Shown here: one piece after another, positions 1 to 10,264 of the stretch
Layout: every line of letters starts with the position of its first letter
How positions within the stretch are numbered: the first letter of the stretch is position 1
Source of the DNA: Ignavibacteriota bacterium
Lineage (GTDB): Bacteria > Bacteroidota > Ignavibacteria > UBA10030
Reading direction: 5' to 3'
NCBI GenBank assembly: GCA_003142475.1
Contig: PLMK01000069.1
Coordinates: forward strand, 1-37,261
DNA: 37,261 nt
Position numbers and translations under genes: made by a program
The notes under the pieces: generated by a model
Database searches by the model: none
Told to the model about the DNA's origin: nothing
Seen by the model: only the letters and a program-made list of their open reading frames with translations

Positions 1-225
1 CGAGACGTTTCCCGGGCGGTCAAGCCCTGATCCAACCCGACATGGAGACGCACGCAATCCGGGGCTAGTCTGAAGGTTGTTCCGACCCGATGGCGAAACA
101 AACAGGAAATAAGGGCAGGTTAGGTTGTTCTGCAGCTGACCGGTCACGAAAATCAAGCAGAAATAAGCATGTAGAAAGCATATGATTTCCATGTTTGGAC
201 CGGGGTTCGACTCCCCGCACCTCCA
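1..225 (+). ncRNA. ssrA: tmRNA (ssrA), 3' part
   Basis: The 3' end reads as a tRNA-like T arm and acceptor: a GGGG/CCCC stem around the TTCGACT loop at about 203-217, then CACCTCC and the discriminator A at 225. This is the usual tmRNA 3' half. The upstream G+C-rich stretch would hold the pseudoknots. The 5' half with the tag reading frame lies left of the window, so the tag peptide cannot be read. The terminal CCA is not encoded (A225 is followed by CAA), so a CCA-adding enzyme is needed. tmRNA with SmpB rescues stalled ribosomes. No clear intrinsic terminator follows; a 7-bp inverted repeat at 305-311/327-333 has no T tract. Confidence 0.85.
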
Positions 226-420
226 CAATTAGTATATACGTACCTTCCTAAAGTATTTAAAATTCAAACAATACAAGTGTACAACATATCGTTATAGAAA
301 TTGAATATGCCAATTACAAATATTCCGGCATATGCAACATCTATAATTGTTAATTTATATGAAGCAATTAATTATATTAGATTATTATAACTTGCTATTG
401 TTTCATTTAAGGAAATTTGA

Positions 421-1353
421 ATGTTTGACTTACCAAAACTAGGGATCATTCTGAATCCAATTGCCGGCAGAGGACGTGCCACATATATCGAAAAACCTTT
501 AGTTGAATATTTACTCCAACGAAAAATTAATTTTCGACTTGAAAAAACTAAAGGACCACGGCATGCTACAGAGCTTTCAACTCGAATGTGTAAAGAACTA
601 GATATTATTGTCGCCGTTGGAGGCGACGGAACAGTCAACGAAGTAGCTGAAGGAATGCTCGAAAGTACAGCATCACTTGCGATTCTGCCAATTGGATCCG
701 GAAACGATTTCAATAAGATAGTTGGAATTCCCAAAAAATTAAATCTTGCGATTGAAACAATAATTTCTGGAAAGAAGAAGTCGATCGATCTTGGCAAAGT
801 AATAATTAAAAATTATTCTGGTACAACTCAGATCAAGCATTTCATAAATACATTAGGCATTGGCATTGATGCTCAAATTGCTAAAGAGACACAACGAATT
901 AAATATTTACGGGGATTACCTTTATACATTATTGCAGCTATTAAAGCATTAAGCATATATTCACCAAATGAATATACAATTATTGATAATGATACGACAA
1001 GAAAAGAAAAAGCTTATTTTATATGTGCTGGAAATGGAGTCTACGAGGGTGGTGGATTTAAAATGCTGCCAGATGCTAATCCAAGTGATTCAATATTGAA
1101 TATATGTCTAATCAGAAAAATGTCAATTTGGAATGCCTTTCATTTGGTACCAAAAATTATTACTGGAATACACGGCAACCATAAAATGATATCAATGTGG
1201 AATTCAAAAACATTGAATATCACAAGTGAAAAGCCATTTATACTTCACGGAGATGGTGAAATATTCGAAGAGAAAGCAATTAACGTAGAAATTGATCTCA
1301 TTCCAAAAGCGATCACTTTGATTGTCCACAGCAATCATAGCTTTGCGCTATAA
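421..1353 (+). CDS. Diacylglycerol/lipid kinase, DagK-YegS family
   Basis: This 310-residue protein has the fold signature of the DagK_cat family: GGDGTVNE at residues 67-74 binds the ATP phosphates and LPIGSGNDF at about 89-97 is the second conserved loop. The length is normal for soluble bacterial diacylglycerol or undecaprenol-type lipid kinases, which phosphorylate diacylglycerol released during envelope synthesis. ATG 421 is supported by an AAGGAAA Shine-Dalgarno about 7 nt upstream. It is a single gene between the tmRNA and the convergent purL. The exact lipid substrate cannot be read from sequence. Confidence 0.88.
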   Translation: MFDLPKLGIILNPIAGRGRATYIEKPLVEYLLQRKINFRLEKTKGPRHATELSTRMCKELDIIVAVGGDGTVNEVAEGMLESTASLAILPIGSGNDFNKIVGIPKKLNLAIETIISGKKKSIDLGKVIIKNYSGTTQIKHFINTLGIGIDAQIAKETQRIKYLRGLPLYIIAAIKALSIYSPNEYTIIDNDTTRKEKAYFICAGNGVYEGGGFKMLPDANPSDSILNICLIRKMSIWNAFHLVPKIITGIHGNHKMISMWNSKTLNITSEKPFILHGDGEIFEEKAINVEIDLIPKAITLIVHSNHSFAL

Positions 1354-1370
1354 TATATATTATGCAGAAT

Positions 1371-1394
1371 AGACAATTCCCTTTTCTATTGTCT
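1371..1394. terminator. Hairpin between convergent dagK-like gene and purL
   Basis: A perfect 7-bp inverted repeat (AGACAAT/ATTGTCT, loop 10) lies in the 60-bp gap between two converging genes, the usual place for a shared terminator. It lacks a good T tract on either strand, so it is a weak candidate. Confidence 0.3.
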
Positions 1395-1413
1395 CTCTAC
1401 ATCTATATCAATT

Positions 1414-3681
1414 CTATTCTATTGGCATTCTTTTTTCAATAGAATTGTTGTAGCTATTAATTGCTTCAAGCGCATCAATATCAATACAAGAATTTATCTT
1501 CAATCGTCTATCATCAGTTATTATTCCTATCTGAGTAGCATCTATTTTATTTTGACCAGCTATTGATAGTACTTGTGCTAATTTATTTGAATTACATGAT
1601 ATAATCACTCTTGATTGAGATTCTCCAAAGCATAGAAAATCTTTTCTAAATTCAACTTTTTCATTCAGTTTTATATGACAACCCAACTCCTTGAATCCAT
1701 TCAAACTTTCAACAAGATTAATAGCTAATCCACCATCTGAAATATCATGCATAGAACTGATAATGTGTTTCGCTGCTAACTCTTGACAAATGTTGTGAAG
1801 TCGTGCTTCATAATCCAAATCTATATTGGGCGCATCACCAAGAATTTCATTCAAAATCATCGATTGATATTCTGATCCACTAATCTCTCCACGATTTACA
1901 CCTAATTCAATGATAATATCACCAACCTTATTGAAATGTGAGCCTATAACACAATCCACATCGTTTAATAAGCCCAGCATACCTATTACCGGAGTCGGAA
2001 TAATAGCGCCACTCGGACCTTCGTTATAAAAACTTACATTTCCACCAGTAACTGGGGTTGCAAATGCTATGCAGGCTTCTCTCATGCCAGCGATTGCCTC
2101 AGAAAATTGCCAATAGATTTCTGGATCATATGGATTGCCAAAATTCAGACAATTTGTAATCGCAATTGGTTTTGCTCCTACACATGCGACATTTCTGGCT
2201 GCTTCTGCTACAGCGATTTGAGTGCCTCGTCTGGGATTCAAATATACAAATTTTGCATTACAATCTGTTTTAAGTGCCAATCCCTTTTTCGAGTCCTTTA
2301 AACGAATTACGGCTGCGTCTCCATCCGATAGTAGAACACTGTTTGTGCGTACCATAGAGTCATATTGATCGTATATCCATCTCTTACTTGCTATTGATGG
2401 ACGTTCAAGCAAGTTAAGCAAACACTCATTCAAATCTTTTGGCTCGGGAATTGAAGCTTTCTTAAATTTTCTGCATTGATCTATGTATTTTGGTTTTTGC
2501 ACTTCACGTCTATATACTGGTGCCCCGCTCCCACCTAATACAAGTGGTTCAGCAGGAAGATTTGCTACCACTTCATTATTCAAACGAATAATTATGTTTG
2601 GATTATCTTCAACTACTCCAATAATTTCTGCTTCTATATCCCACTTATTAAAGATGTTAGTAACATTTTCTTCATGTCCTTTTTCTATGACAAACAACAT
2701 TCTTTCTTGTGATTCGGATAGTAGGATTTCATATGGTGTCATTTCTTTTTCACGCAATGGAATTTTTTCAAGATCGATAGTCATTCCCGAATTGCCTCTT
2801 GCACTCATCTCCGATGTTGAGCATGTGATTCCAGCTGCTCCCATATCCTGAACACCAATAACAAAACCGCTTGCAATTACTTCTAACGTAGCTTCAAGTA
2901 ATATTTTCCCTGCAAAGGGATCTCCAACTTGAACAGAAGACTTTTTTGCCTCAGACTTTTCTGAAATCTCTTCTGACGCAAAAGTTGCACCATGAATTCC
3001 ATCTCTGCCAGTCTTCGAACCGACTATCATCACAACATTTCCTTTACCTTTTGCAATTGCTTTCGCAATTTTATTATGTTTCACAATGCCAACAGCCATG
3101 GCATTTAATAATGGATTATCTTGATAGGAATCGTCAAAATAGACTTCTCCCGCTACAGTGGGCACACCAAAACTGTTTCCATAATCAGCTATACCTTTTA
3201 CAACTCTTCTAAATAAATGACTTACTTTTGGATCAGTTAATCGACCAAATCTTAAGGAATTCAATACGGCTATTGGCCGAGCGCCCATTGAAAAAATATC
3301 TCGCAAAATACCACCAACTCCTGTCGCAGCACCCTGATAAGGTTCTACTGCTGAAGGATGATTATGGCTTTCAATTTTAAACGCCACTGCAAGTCCGTCA
3401 CCAATATCAACCAATCCTGCATTTTCTTCGCCAGCTTCTACTAATAAGTGAGGACCTTTACGTGGCAATGTTTTCAACTGTGCAATCGAGTTTTTATAGC
3501 TGCAATGTTCGCTCCACATAACGCTAAAAATACCCAGCTCAGTAAAATTTGGTGCTCGACCTAATATCTTTAAAATGTGATTATATTCTTCTTCTGAAAG
3601 ACCATGTTCTTTTACAAGCTCAAGTGTAATTTTTGGATCATTTCCTTTGACTGGTAGATTTTTTAATTTTTTCATATTCAA
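1414..3681 (-). CDS. purL: Phosphoribosylformylglycinamidine synthase subunit PurL
   Basis: PurL is the ATP-dependent amidotransferase core that turns FGAR into FGAM in de novo purine synthesis. At about 755 residues it is the short PurL that works with separate PurS and PurQ, neither of which is in this window. Visible signatures are the N-terminal [10 protein letters not shown] motif, [21 protein letters not shown] (ATP/substrate site, residues about 104-123) and [14 protein letters not shown]. The TTG at 3681 is 6 nt after AAGG; the ATG at 3675 is in frame but 12 nt away, so the start may be either. It follows mutS2 after 86 bp and may have its own promoter there (TTGGTC-16-TATTAT). It ends with TAG. 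Confidence 0.95.
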   Translation of the reverse strand: MNMKKLKNLPVKGNDPKITLELVKEHGLSEEEYNHILKILGRAPNFTELGIFSVMWSEHCSYKNSIAQLKTLPRKGPHLLVEAGEENAGLVDIGDGLAVAFKIESHNHPSAVEPYQGAATGVGGILRDIFSMGARPIAVLNSLRFGRLTDPKVSHLFRRVVKGIADYGNSFGVPTVAGEVYFDDSYQDNPLLNAMAVGIVKHNKIAKAIAKGKGNVVMIVGSKTGRDGIHGATFASEEISEKSEAKKSSVQVGDPFAGKILLEATLEVIASGFVIGVQDMGAAGITCSTSEMSARGNSGMTIDLEKIPLREKEMTPYEILLSESQERMLFVIEKGHEENVTNIFNKWDIEAEIIGVVEDNPNIIIRLNNEVVANLPAEPLVLGGSGAPVYRREVQKPKYIDQCRKFKKASIPEPKDLNECLLNLLERPSIASKRWIYDQYDSMVRTNSVLLSDGDAAVIRLKDSKKGLALKTDCNAKFVYLNPRRGTQIAVAEAARNVACVGAKPIAITNCLNFGNPYDPEIYWQFSEAIAGMREACIAFATPVTGGNVSFYNEGPSGAIIPTPVIGMLGLLNDVDCVIGSHFNKVGDIIIELGVNRGEISGSEYQSMILNEILGDAPNIDLDYEARLHNICQELAAKHIISSMHDISDGGLAINLVESLNGFKELGCHIKLNEKVEFRKDFLCFGESQSRVIISCNSNKLAQVLSIAGQNKIDATQIGIITDDRRLKINSCIDIDALEAINSYNNSIEKRMPIE

Positions 3682-3767
3682 GAATAACCTTATATAATAT
3701 TTATTAGTTCATTGAGACCAATATAAACCATCTGATATCATCATTTTACAATCTGATATATAATAAA

Positions 3768-6158
3768 TCATTTAAATTCAACAACAGTTACACCTGTTCC
3801 TCCTTCATTCCATTCACCTAAACGAAACGCTTTCACGTGCGGGTACATTTTCACGAACTCGCTAATTCTTTTTCGTAATGCTCCAGTACCTTTTCCGTGT
3901 ATGATATCAACTCGATGTAACCCTGCCGCATAAGCATTGTCGAGAAAAGCCTGAACTTGTGCAATTGCATCATCACCAAAAAGTCCACGCAAATCGATTT
4001 CATTCGCGGCTTCTGAACCTATAATGGCCGGTGACGAAATGACATATTGCTTCTTCTGTTTTTGTTCTTTGTGTAAATCAGTCAATGCTATTCGAAGACG
4101 CGTATTGCCGCAAAGGACAATTGCATGTTTTTCATTAATCTCTTGTACCTCCCCACTTTCATGCCCATCACGAATTCGAACGATGTCCCCTTTTTTAATT
4201 GATTCAGCATTCGGAGGGATTTCTTGTTCTTCCAACGTGAATTTTTCTAAATCTTCGCCAAGTTTTTTGAGTACTTGATGTGAAGAGCGGACAATATCTC
4301 GTTGAGCGCCACTTTCGCGAATTTCTTTTACAGATCGTTCAACTTTAAAGTGAGCTTGTTGAACAATTTCTTTTGCTTCCTCAATCGCCTTTTTTCGTAT
4401 TGTTCCCAATTCACGCTTCAATTGTGTTGTCTTCTGTTCATACGAAAGTACCATTGATTCTAAGTGCTGTTTTTCCTTTGCTGTTTGATGCAATTGACGT
4501 TGATATTCCTGAGCTTGACGCTCAAGTTCCAAAAGAAGCGATTCAAGTTTAGTCTTCTCATCCCCCAATTGAGTACGTGCTCGATCCAAGATAGCATGCG
4601 ATATACCTAAACGTTCTGCAAGTTCGAATGCATAACTGCTTCCCGGAATCCCACTTCTGAATCGATATGTCGGTATTAAAGACTCTTGATCAAATTCCAT
4701 AGAAGCGTTGTCCATACCTGATGTTTCGTGAGCAAACACTTTTAGCATACCATGATGCGTTGTAGCTATAGTTATTGCCTTCCGAAGAGTAAGGTCTTGA
4801 AGCACGATCGCTGCCAATGCACCTCCTTCAGATGGATCTGTTCCGGCGCCTATTTCATCGATTAATACTAACGAGGATACGTCTGCTTCTTCAAGAATTT
4901 TATGTAAAGAATTGAGATGCGAACTGAAAGTGCTTAGATCATTTTCAATAGATTGATCATCACCGATATCAACAAAATATTTTTGAAATGGAAAGATTTC
5001 TGATTCAGAATCCGCAGGAATATGAATACCTGCCTGAGTGCATAAAGTTAAAAGACCGACTGTTTTCATCGTTACAGTTTTACCGCCAGCATTTGGACCG
5101 GTGATGATAAGCGTTTGTATGTTTCGACCAAGTTCTATGGAAAGCGGGACAACTTCTTCTCTCTTTAGATGTTGAAGAAGAATTGGATGCCGAGCATTTG
5201 ATAATTTAATGTATGGTACAGAAGAAATCACAGGTGGATTTCCACAAATCTCAATTGAATATTTTCCACGTGCAAAAATAACATCAAGTTCTGTAAGAGC
5301 AGAATAACTTAATGCAAGTGGTTCACGTATTTCACTAACCTGTTTTGTGAGGTCAGCAAGGATGCGATGAATTTCTCGCTGCTCTCGAAGTTGAAGTTCG
5401 CGCAAGGCATTGTTTAGTTCAAGTGACTCCGCCGGTTCAATAAACACTGTTGCACCGCTTGATGAAGTAGAATGGATGAATCCTGGCACGTTATGCTTGT
5501 ATTCCGATTTTATAGGAATCACAAATCTTCCATCACGGGTAGTAACAATCTCATCTTGGAGAAATTCCTGTTGAGCTACTTTTCTAAGAATAGATTCGAG
5601 TCGCTTCCGCAATGCATCATTCGCTAATACCATCGAATGCCGAATCTCACGCAATTCTCGGCTCGCTGTATCTTTTACAAATCCACTTTCATCCAACGCT
5701 TCATTAATATGATGTTCAACAATTTTATCAGCGAATAACTGTTGATGATAAATGCTGATTGAAGGATATTGTGAAACGCACTTTAATAGAAATGCTTTAA
5801 GTGTACGAGAGACTCGAATTGTAACTGCGATTTCCAATAATTCAACAATTGCAAGAACTTGGTTTTCCACAGCACTCTTCTTCAACGCTGCTAGGATATT
5901 TTTAAATCCATTCAACGGAACTGCATCTTCAGCAAGAAGCATTTCTTTCGCTTCTGAAACCTTACGAAGTTCCAACTCAATTATTGTGCGGTTTATTTGT
6001 GGTGTTAGTCGGAGTACAGCCTGTCTACCAGATTCCGAAAACGCAAGTTTACTTATACGGTCAACTACCTTATCATATTCTAGCTTACGCAGCGCATCAG
6101 CAAAGTTATATGAAAGATTTGAAGACAGCTGAGACACTAGAGATTTTGCTGTATACAA
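3768..6158 (-). CDS. mutS2: MutS2 family ATPase/nuclease with Smr domain
   Basis: The 796-residue protein has the MutS2 order: an N-terminal core/lever region, an ATPase with Walker A GPNAGGKT near residue 352, the STFSSH signature, Walker B LIDEIGAGTDP near 432, a long charged coiled coil at about 530-640, and a C-terminal Smr nuclease domain from about 722 (DLRG and HGKGTGALR). The mismatch-binding domain I of MutS is absent, as in this family. MutS2 acts in suppression of recombination and, in Bacillus, in rescue of collided ribosomes. The start is TTG with no good Shine-Dalgarno; it lies 13 bp after cvpA, so translational coupling is likely. A slightly later start cannot be excluded. Confidence 0.94.
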   Translation of the reverse strand: MYTAKSLVSQLSSNLSYNFADALRKLEYDKVVDRISKLAFSESGRQAVLRLTPQINRTIIELELRKVSEAKEMLLAEDAVPLNGFKNILAALKKSAVENQVLAIVELLEIAVTIRVSRTLKAFLLKCVSQYPSISIYHQQLFADKIVEHHINEALDESGFVKDTASRELREIRHSMVLANDALRKRLESILRKVAQQEFLQDEIVTTRDGRFVIPIKSEYKHNVPGFIHSTSSSGATVFIEPAESLELNNALRELQLREQREIHRILADLTKQVSEIREPLALSYSALTELDVIFARGKYSIEICGNPPVISSVPYIKLSNARHPILLQHLKREEVVPLSIELGRNIQTLIITGPNAGGKTVTMKTVGLLTLCTQAGIHIPADSESEIFPFQKYFVDIGDDQSIENDLSTFSSHLNSLHKILEEADVSSLVLIDEIGAGTDPSEGGALAAIVLQDLTLRKAITIATTHHGMLKVFAHETSGMDNASMEFDQESLIPTYRFRSGIPGSSYAFELAERLGISHAILDRARTQLGDEKTKLESLLLELERQAQEYQRQLHQTAKEKQHLESMVLSYEQKTTQLKRELGTIRKKAIEEAKEIVQQAHFKVERSVKEIRESGAQRDIVRSSHQVLKKLGEDLEKFTLEEQEIPPNAESIKKGDIVRIRDGHESGEVQEINEKHAIVLCGNTRLRIALTDLHKEQKQKKQYVISSPAIIGSEAANEIDLRGLFGDDAIAQVQAFLDNAYAAGLHRVDIIHGKGTGALRKRISEFVKMYPHVKAFRLGEWNEGGTGVTVVEFK

Positions 6159-6171
6159 TTTTTCAATCTAA

Positions 6172-6747
6172 TTATTTTTTCGATTCCGGTGATTTTTCTG
6201 TGGATCGAGGAAGATTTTTCTTCACTTTATCTTTATCAATGGACTCAGGTGTACCTACATCCTTTAACTTATTGAGCACTTCAGGGCCAACAGTCGATGT
6301 CATATCCAAAATTTGAGGAGCTATGTTAACAACTGATTTGTAAAATTGTGAATCACGTTTGTTATTTCTATCAGGAAAATCAGAAGTTGCAAAAATAAAG
6401 AGCAATGTGCTAACAAAAAGGACTCCTTCGATAAACCCCAAAACTATTCCGCCGATTCTATCTGCAAATCCACCGATTTTGTAATTTTTTGCGACAATTC
6501 TATAAAACAATCCTTGCACGATTAGTAAACCAAGAAAAATAACTAAGTAACCATATATTGGTGCATCTTCTGGGTTTGTTCCTCCCCGGCCGACTAATAA
6601 ATCTCCCACATCACGCATATATATCTGCCCTAAGATGAGACCGGCAATAAGTACAACGATCGCAACAAGTTTCCGTACAATACCGTCACGTAGGCCAAAC
6701 AAAATACACATTAAGACTGGAACAAAAATTAAAATGTCGAGTAACAT
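6172..6747 (-). CDS. CvpA family membrane protein
   Basis: A 191-residue integral membrane protein with about four hydrophobic segments in the first 125 residues, followed by a charged soluble tail rich in Lys and Ser. The pattern, including a FGLRDGIVRKL start segment and the G-rich FADRIGGIVLGFIEG stretch, fits the CvpA (colicin V production) family. CvpA proteins are linked to envelope homeostasis. Placing cvpA directly before mutS2 is a common arrangement. The AGGAGA Shine-Dalgarno for ATG 6747 lies inside the last codons of yqeY, which suggests coupled translation. Confidence 0.82.
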   Translation of the reverse strand: MLLDILIFVPVLMCILFGLRDGIVRKLVAIVVLIAGLILGQIYMRDVGDLLVGRGGTNPEDAPIYGYLVIFLGLLIVQGLFYRIVAKNYKIGGFADRIGGIVLGFIEGVLFVSTLLFIFATSDFPDRNNKRDSQFYKSVVNIAPQILDMTSTVGPEVLNKLKDVGTPESIDKDKVKKNLPRSTEKSPESKK

Positions 6748-6751
6748 AGAA

Positions 6752-7201
6752 TTATTCTCCTAGTTGTTGTTTAACGACTTCTTGAACAACCTTCCCGTCA
6801 ATCTTACCTTTTAATTCTTTCATTGCAACAGGCATCACCTTACCAAAATCTTTTGCAGAGACAGCTCCTACTTCATGGATTATTTTCTTTACTATACCCT
6901 CTGCTTCTTCCCTACTCATCTGCTTTGGAAGATATTCATTAATGATTTCTAACTCACGTTGTTCTTGATCTGAAAGATCTGTCCTGCCGGCTTTTTGGTA
7001 CATCTCTATTGCTTCTTTTCGCTTCTTTGCCTCAGACAGCAGAATTGTCAGCTCTTCCTCTTGGGTAATGCTTGAGCCAGTACCACGCTTAGAGAACTCT
7101 ATAATTTTCGTGCGAATAGATCGAATTGTGTTCAACTTAACGCTGTCGCCGGATTTCATTGCGACTTTAAGATCATCGTTAATCTTTTCTGAAAGAGCCA
7201 T
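6752..7201 (-). CDS. yqeY: GatB/YqeY domain-containing protein
   Basis: This 149-residue protein matches the YqeY family throughout: an N-terminal helical part with MALSEKINDDLK and RSIRTKIIEF, and a C-terminal tRNA-binding-like domain resembling the tail of GatB (EYLPKQMSREEAEGIV, KVMPVAMKELKGKIDGK). Members may influence tRNA-dependent amidation, but a precise role is not settled. ATG 7201 has a good AAGGA Shine-Dalgarno. It is the first gene of a minus-strand run yqeY-cvpA-mutS2. No convincing promoter was found in the 154 bp upstream. Confidence 0.88.
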   Translation of the reverse strand: MALSEKINDDLKVAMKSGDSVKLNTIRSIRTKIIEFSKRGTGSSITQEEELTILLSEAKKRKEAIEMYQKAGRTDLSDQEQRELEIINEYLPKQMSREEAEGIVKKIIHEVGAVSAKDFGKVMPVAMKELKGKIDGKVVQEVVKQQLGE

Positions 7202-7355
7202 TTCTCTTTTCCTTCACTAAATAGGCAAATTAATAATCTATCTCGAATACCATACTTTGTGTTCGATTAAGTGTTTGAAAGTGTTGATCGATTCCAATTT
7301 TTAGAAAACTTAAGTCTTGAGAATGTTACTACGTGATATCAACGAACTTAATTCA

Positions 7356-7655
7356 CTACATGACTTCTACAAGTGTCGCATATCGAGCTTTGCCGTCCTT
7401 CAAATAAGTTTCAAGACGATTCACTAGCTCTTCGCCACTCTCCGTCATTCCATCTTCGAGCGCTTCATATTCTTCCACCGAGCTACAAACGAATTCTTCT
7501 ATAAAAAAGTTTTTCTTCCCTTTTTGTTCGAAGATTGTGTAATTCTTCTGTTGTTCGCCGGCAAAGTGATGCTTCAGCTCTATTGCAAGGGCAAGATAGT
7601 CCTCTCGTTTTTCCGGCTTTATTTCATATGAAATTTGCAAAATGACTTTCGACAT
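7356..7655 (-). CDS. Small dimeric alpha-beta barrel protein, uncharacterised
   Basis: A 99-residue protein with alternating strands and helices (VILQISYEIKP, then helix, then NYTIFEQKGKKNFFIEEF, then helix, then YATLVEV). This is the look of the ferredoxin-like dimeric alpha-beta barrel group that includes antibiotic-biosynthesis monooxygenases, EthD and NIPSNAP proteins. No cofactor or catalytic residues can be assigned with confidence. It is the last gene of the 8792-7356 minus-strand unit, 29 bp after the zincin gene. Function unknown. Confidence 0.65.
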   Translation of the reverse strand: MSKVILQISYEIKPEKREDYLALAIELKHHFAGEQQKNYTIFEQKGKKNFFIEEFVCSSVEEYEALEDGMTESGEELVNRLETYLKDGKARYATLVEVM

Positions 7656-7684
7656 AGGGTTCTTTCTTGATATAATGAATTGAA

Positions 7685-8080
7685 TTATTTGAAATTTTTC
7701 ATCGCGTTCCTAATTTCTAATTCGTTCATCCCGAAATAGTGCCCCAGTTCATGAAGCAATACTTCTTTAATACGATCGGACACTTCCTTATCGTTTCGGC
7801 AAACAGCTTCAATGTTCGCTTGATACAAAGAAATCTTATCGGGAGTTGTCGGATTTGTTCCGTACCATGTTCCCCGATGAGTTAAGGGTATTCCTTGATA
7901 TAAACCCAAGAGAGATGTCTTACTGACATGCATGTTGTGCATTACATCTTCAGAAGGATAATCTTCCACAATGATGTGAACATTATCAATTTTATCACCG
8001 AATAATCTTGGCAAGCCCTCAAATACTTCTTCAGCCACATCCTCAAATTTTTCTCGTGTCATTGTGTCATGCAGATTCAT
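7685..8080 (-). CDS. Metallopeptidase family protein (zincin-like)
   Basis: A 131-residue protein with a clear zinc-protease motif LLHELGHYFGM near the C-terminus, i.e. HExxH followed by GM. This matches the short minimal zincin family (PF06262-like) found next to diverse housekeeping genes. The N-terminal part (MTREKFEDVAEEVFEGLP) and the ISLYQ segment also fit that family. No signal peptide or membrane segment is present, so it is probably cytoplasmic. It starts 4 bp after the Yip1-like gene and is likely co-translated. Its substrate is unknown. Confidence 0.84.
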   Translation of the reverse strand: MNLHDTMTREKFEDVAEEVFEGLPRLFGDKIDNVHIIVEDYPSEDVMHNMHVSKTSLLGLYQGIPLTHRGTWYGTNPTTPDKISLYQANIEAVCRNDKEVSDRIKEVLLHELGHYFGMNELEIRNAMKNFK

Positions 8081-8084
8081 TGCT

Positions 8085-8792
8085 CTAAAACATTTTCAGC
8101 GTAAATTCGCCGCCAGCCATTAATCCAAATAATAAAAATCCATACACAAGCGAGCTAATCAATATTGATTTCCATAAAGAAATTTGATTCCCCACCTTTG
8201 TTCCAATAACCAAAAGGACCCATGCCCATATTATCAAAGCAATATCAAGTCCAATAAGCAATATATAGGATATTGGTTTGATTGTTATAGGAGGCGGATT
8301 GAATGTGAAGAAGTACATTCCAAAGGTCAATAATTCGACTGGTAATACAAACAATAACGATATTACGATTGGTGTCAACGAATAACTCGTAATGCCTAAT
8401 GAATTGCGAAAGGATGCTTTATTACCCAGTATTTTTGATAAACCCCAATGGATAGAGGAAGCAATGGGACATAGCGCAATACCCAAGGGTATACCAATCA
8501 GAATTGCTAGAAAAAAGATTAATAGAATATTTTCGACCCGATCTCCAAACTTGAAATGCCAGAATTCTGCGAACATAATGGCAATTCCTGATAAAGTATA
8601 TAGGAACACTGCATAATTTTTATGCTCCGCAAGCATGATCATTCTAAATGCATTTCGTGGATTTTCGATGATCTTCCATAGCACATCAAATAAATCCAAA
8701 TTAGGAACTCGATTTTGTAAAAAACCGCCGCATTTTTTGCAAATCGTCGAATATTGGTCGTTTTCTGTTTGACAAACTGAACAATTGATCAT
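8085..8792 (-). CDS. Zinc-ribbon Yip1-like membrane protein
   Basis: The first 25 residues hold a CxxC...CxxC zinc ribbon (Cys 4, 7, 18, 21). Then come about five hydrophobic segments, with a proline-rich turn after the third, as in bacterial Yip1/DUF1282-type proteins. Length is 235 residues. Homologous eukaryotic Yip1 proteins act in membrane traffic; in bacteria the role is unknown. ATG 8792 has no evident Shine-Dalgarno. A candidate promoter 30-60 bp upstream would make this the first gene of a three-gene operon with the zincin and the small barrel protein. Confidence 0.72.
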   Translation of the reverse strand: MINCSVCQTENDQYSTICKKCGGFLQNRVPNLDLFDVLWKIIENPRNAFRMIMLAEHKNYAVFLYTLSGIAIMFAEFWHFKFGDRVENILLIFFLAILIGIPLGIALCPIASSIHWGLSKILGNKASFRNSLGITSYSLTPIVISLLFVLPVELLTFGMYFFTFNPPPITIKPISYILLIGLDIALIIWAWVLLVIGTKVGNQISLWKSILISSLVYGFLLFGLMAGGEFTLKMF

Positions 8793-8827
8793 AGAGTTTT
8801 ATATTTATTGAATTTTTTATCTAAACG

Positions 8828-8856
8828 AAGTTAGGAAGATTGTGCTACGGAAGCAA
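8828..8856 (-). promoter_or_regulatory. Candidate sigma70-type promoter for Yip1-like operon
   Basis: On the minus strand TTGCTT (8856-8851) and TAACTT (8833-8828) are separated by exactly 17 bp. The -35 hexamer is the same as at three other gene starts in this window. Transcription would begin about 28 nt before ATG 8792. Confidence 0.4.
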
Positions 8857-8887
8857 CGCTTTTTTGAAAAGGATAAAAAAAATCTAA

Positions 8888-10264
8888 TCAAGTTAAAAGC
8901 TCAAATTTTGCAGTAAAGTGCCGAAGTGATGGTGCTTCTTCGACAATTCGGAAGCCTTTTAAATTTTTACGATTCTTAAATACATCTTCTGCCACTTCGA
9001 CCACATAATCCATATGACTTTGTGTATAAACTCACCGTGGAATAGCAAGTCGAACCAATTCCATAGGTGGAGAAATAAGTTCACCTGTACTTGAATCATA
9101 TTTACCAAACATCACGCTTCCAATTTCCACACATCGTATTCCACCTACACGAAAGAACTCGCTCACCACTGCTTGTCCAGGATATTCATGTGGCGGAATA
9201 TGCGGCAAGAGTTGCTTTGCATCAATATAGATTGCGTGTCTGCCCGGCGGCTGAACAATGGGAATTCCAATTGAGGTGAATTTATCGCCAACGTATTCCA
9301 CAGAACGGATTCGATAGCGAAGGTAATCTTCATCGAGAATTTCGTCTAGGCCTTGCGCAATAGCTTCAAGATCCCGTCCAGCCAAGCCGCCGTACGTCGG
9401 GAATCCTTCAGTAACAATCAAAAGGTTTCTCGATTTCACAGCGAGATTATTATCATTCATTGCCAGAAAACCGCCGATGTTTGCGAGTGCATCTTTTTTT
9501 GCGCTCATAGTACAGCCGTCGGCCTAGGAAAACATTTCGCGCGCAATTTCACGAACCGACTTTTTTGAATATCCTTTCTCGCGTAACTTGATGAAGTATG
9601 CGTTTTCTGCAAATCGGCAGGCGTCAATAAATAATGGAATTCCATGTTTCTGAAGTACTTTTTTTGTTTGTCGGATATTTGCCATTGAAACTGGCTGTCC
9701 ACCACCGGAATTATTTGTCACTGTCATCATACACAGTGGTATGTTCGCCGCTCCCTTTTCCTCAATAAAGTTCTTCAACGCTGCAATGTCCATGTTCCCT
9801 TTGAAGTCGGCAATGAGATTCGGATGTTTTCCTGTCTCGTTCAGTATATCCACAGCTTCAGCGCCTGAGTATTCCACATTTGCACGAGTCGTATCAAAGT
9901 GCGTATTATTCGGGATCCATTTGCCTTGAGCGCCGACAATGGAAAAAAGAATCTTTTCCGCAGCGCGTCCTTGATGTGTTGGAATAATATATTTAAATCC
10001 TGTCAGGGCGCGCACAGTTTTCTCAAAGCGATAAAAACTTTTTGAACCCGCATACGACTCATCGCCATCCATCATACCGGACCATTGCTTTGCACTCATA
10101 GCAGAAGTCCCGCTGTCCGTGAGTAAATCGATAAGAACATCTTCTGCGGAAATCAGGAATGGATTATAGTACGCTGTGCGTAAAAAACTTTCTCTTTGAT
10201 GTTCGGTTGTGAATTTGATAGGTTCGATGGATTTGATCTTAAATGGTTCAATTATTGTTTTTAT
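8888..10264 (-). pseudogene. tnaA: Tryptophanase gene interrupted by two in-frame stops
   Basis: Read through, the frame gives 458 residues, the usual TnaA length, colinear with tryptophanase from start to end. It begins KTIIEPFKIKSIEPIKFTT and continues through DLLTDSGTSAMSAKQW, PTHQGRAAEK, FIDACRFAENAYF, the PLP-lysine region TMSAKKDALANIGG and a C-terminal LRHFTAKFELL. Two stops interrupt it without any frameshift. TAG at 9526-9524 (codon 247) stands where the family has Tyr in MFSYADG, and TGA at 9034-9032 (codon 411) sits in IPR_VYTQSHMD, most simply CGA to TGA. The initiation codon also appears lost: an AGAGGA Shine-Dalgarno is followed 7 nt later by ATA where an ATG is expected. The enzyme would split tryptophan into indole, pyruvate and ammonia; tyrosine phenol-lyase is the alternative. 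Confidence 0.85.

Noticed and set aside
305-333. Inverted repeat after tmRNA as its terminator.
   Set aside because: 7-bp AT-rich stem, 15-nt loop, no T tract, and 80 bp downstream of the RNA end.
3725-3765. Repeated ATCTGATAT (twice, 22 bp apart) upstream of purL as a PurR-like operator.
   Set aside because: Low-complexity AT sequence; it does not resemble a known purine operator and may be chance.
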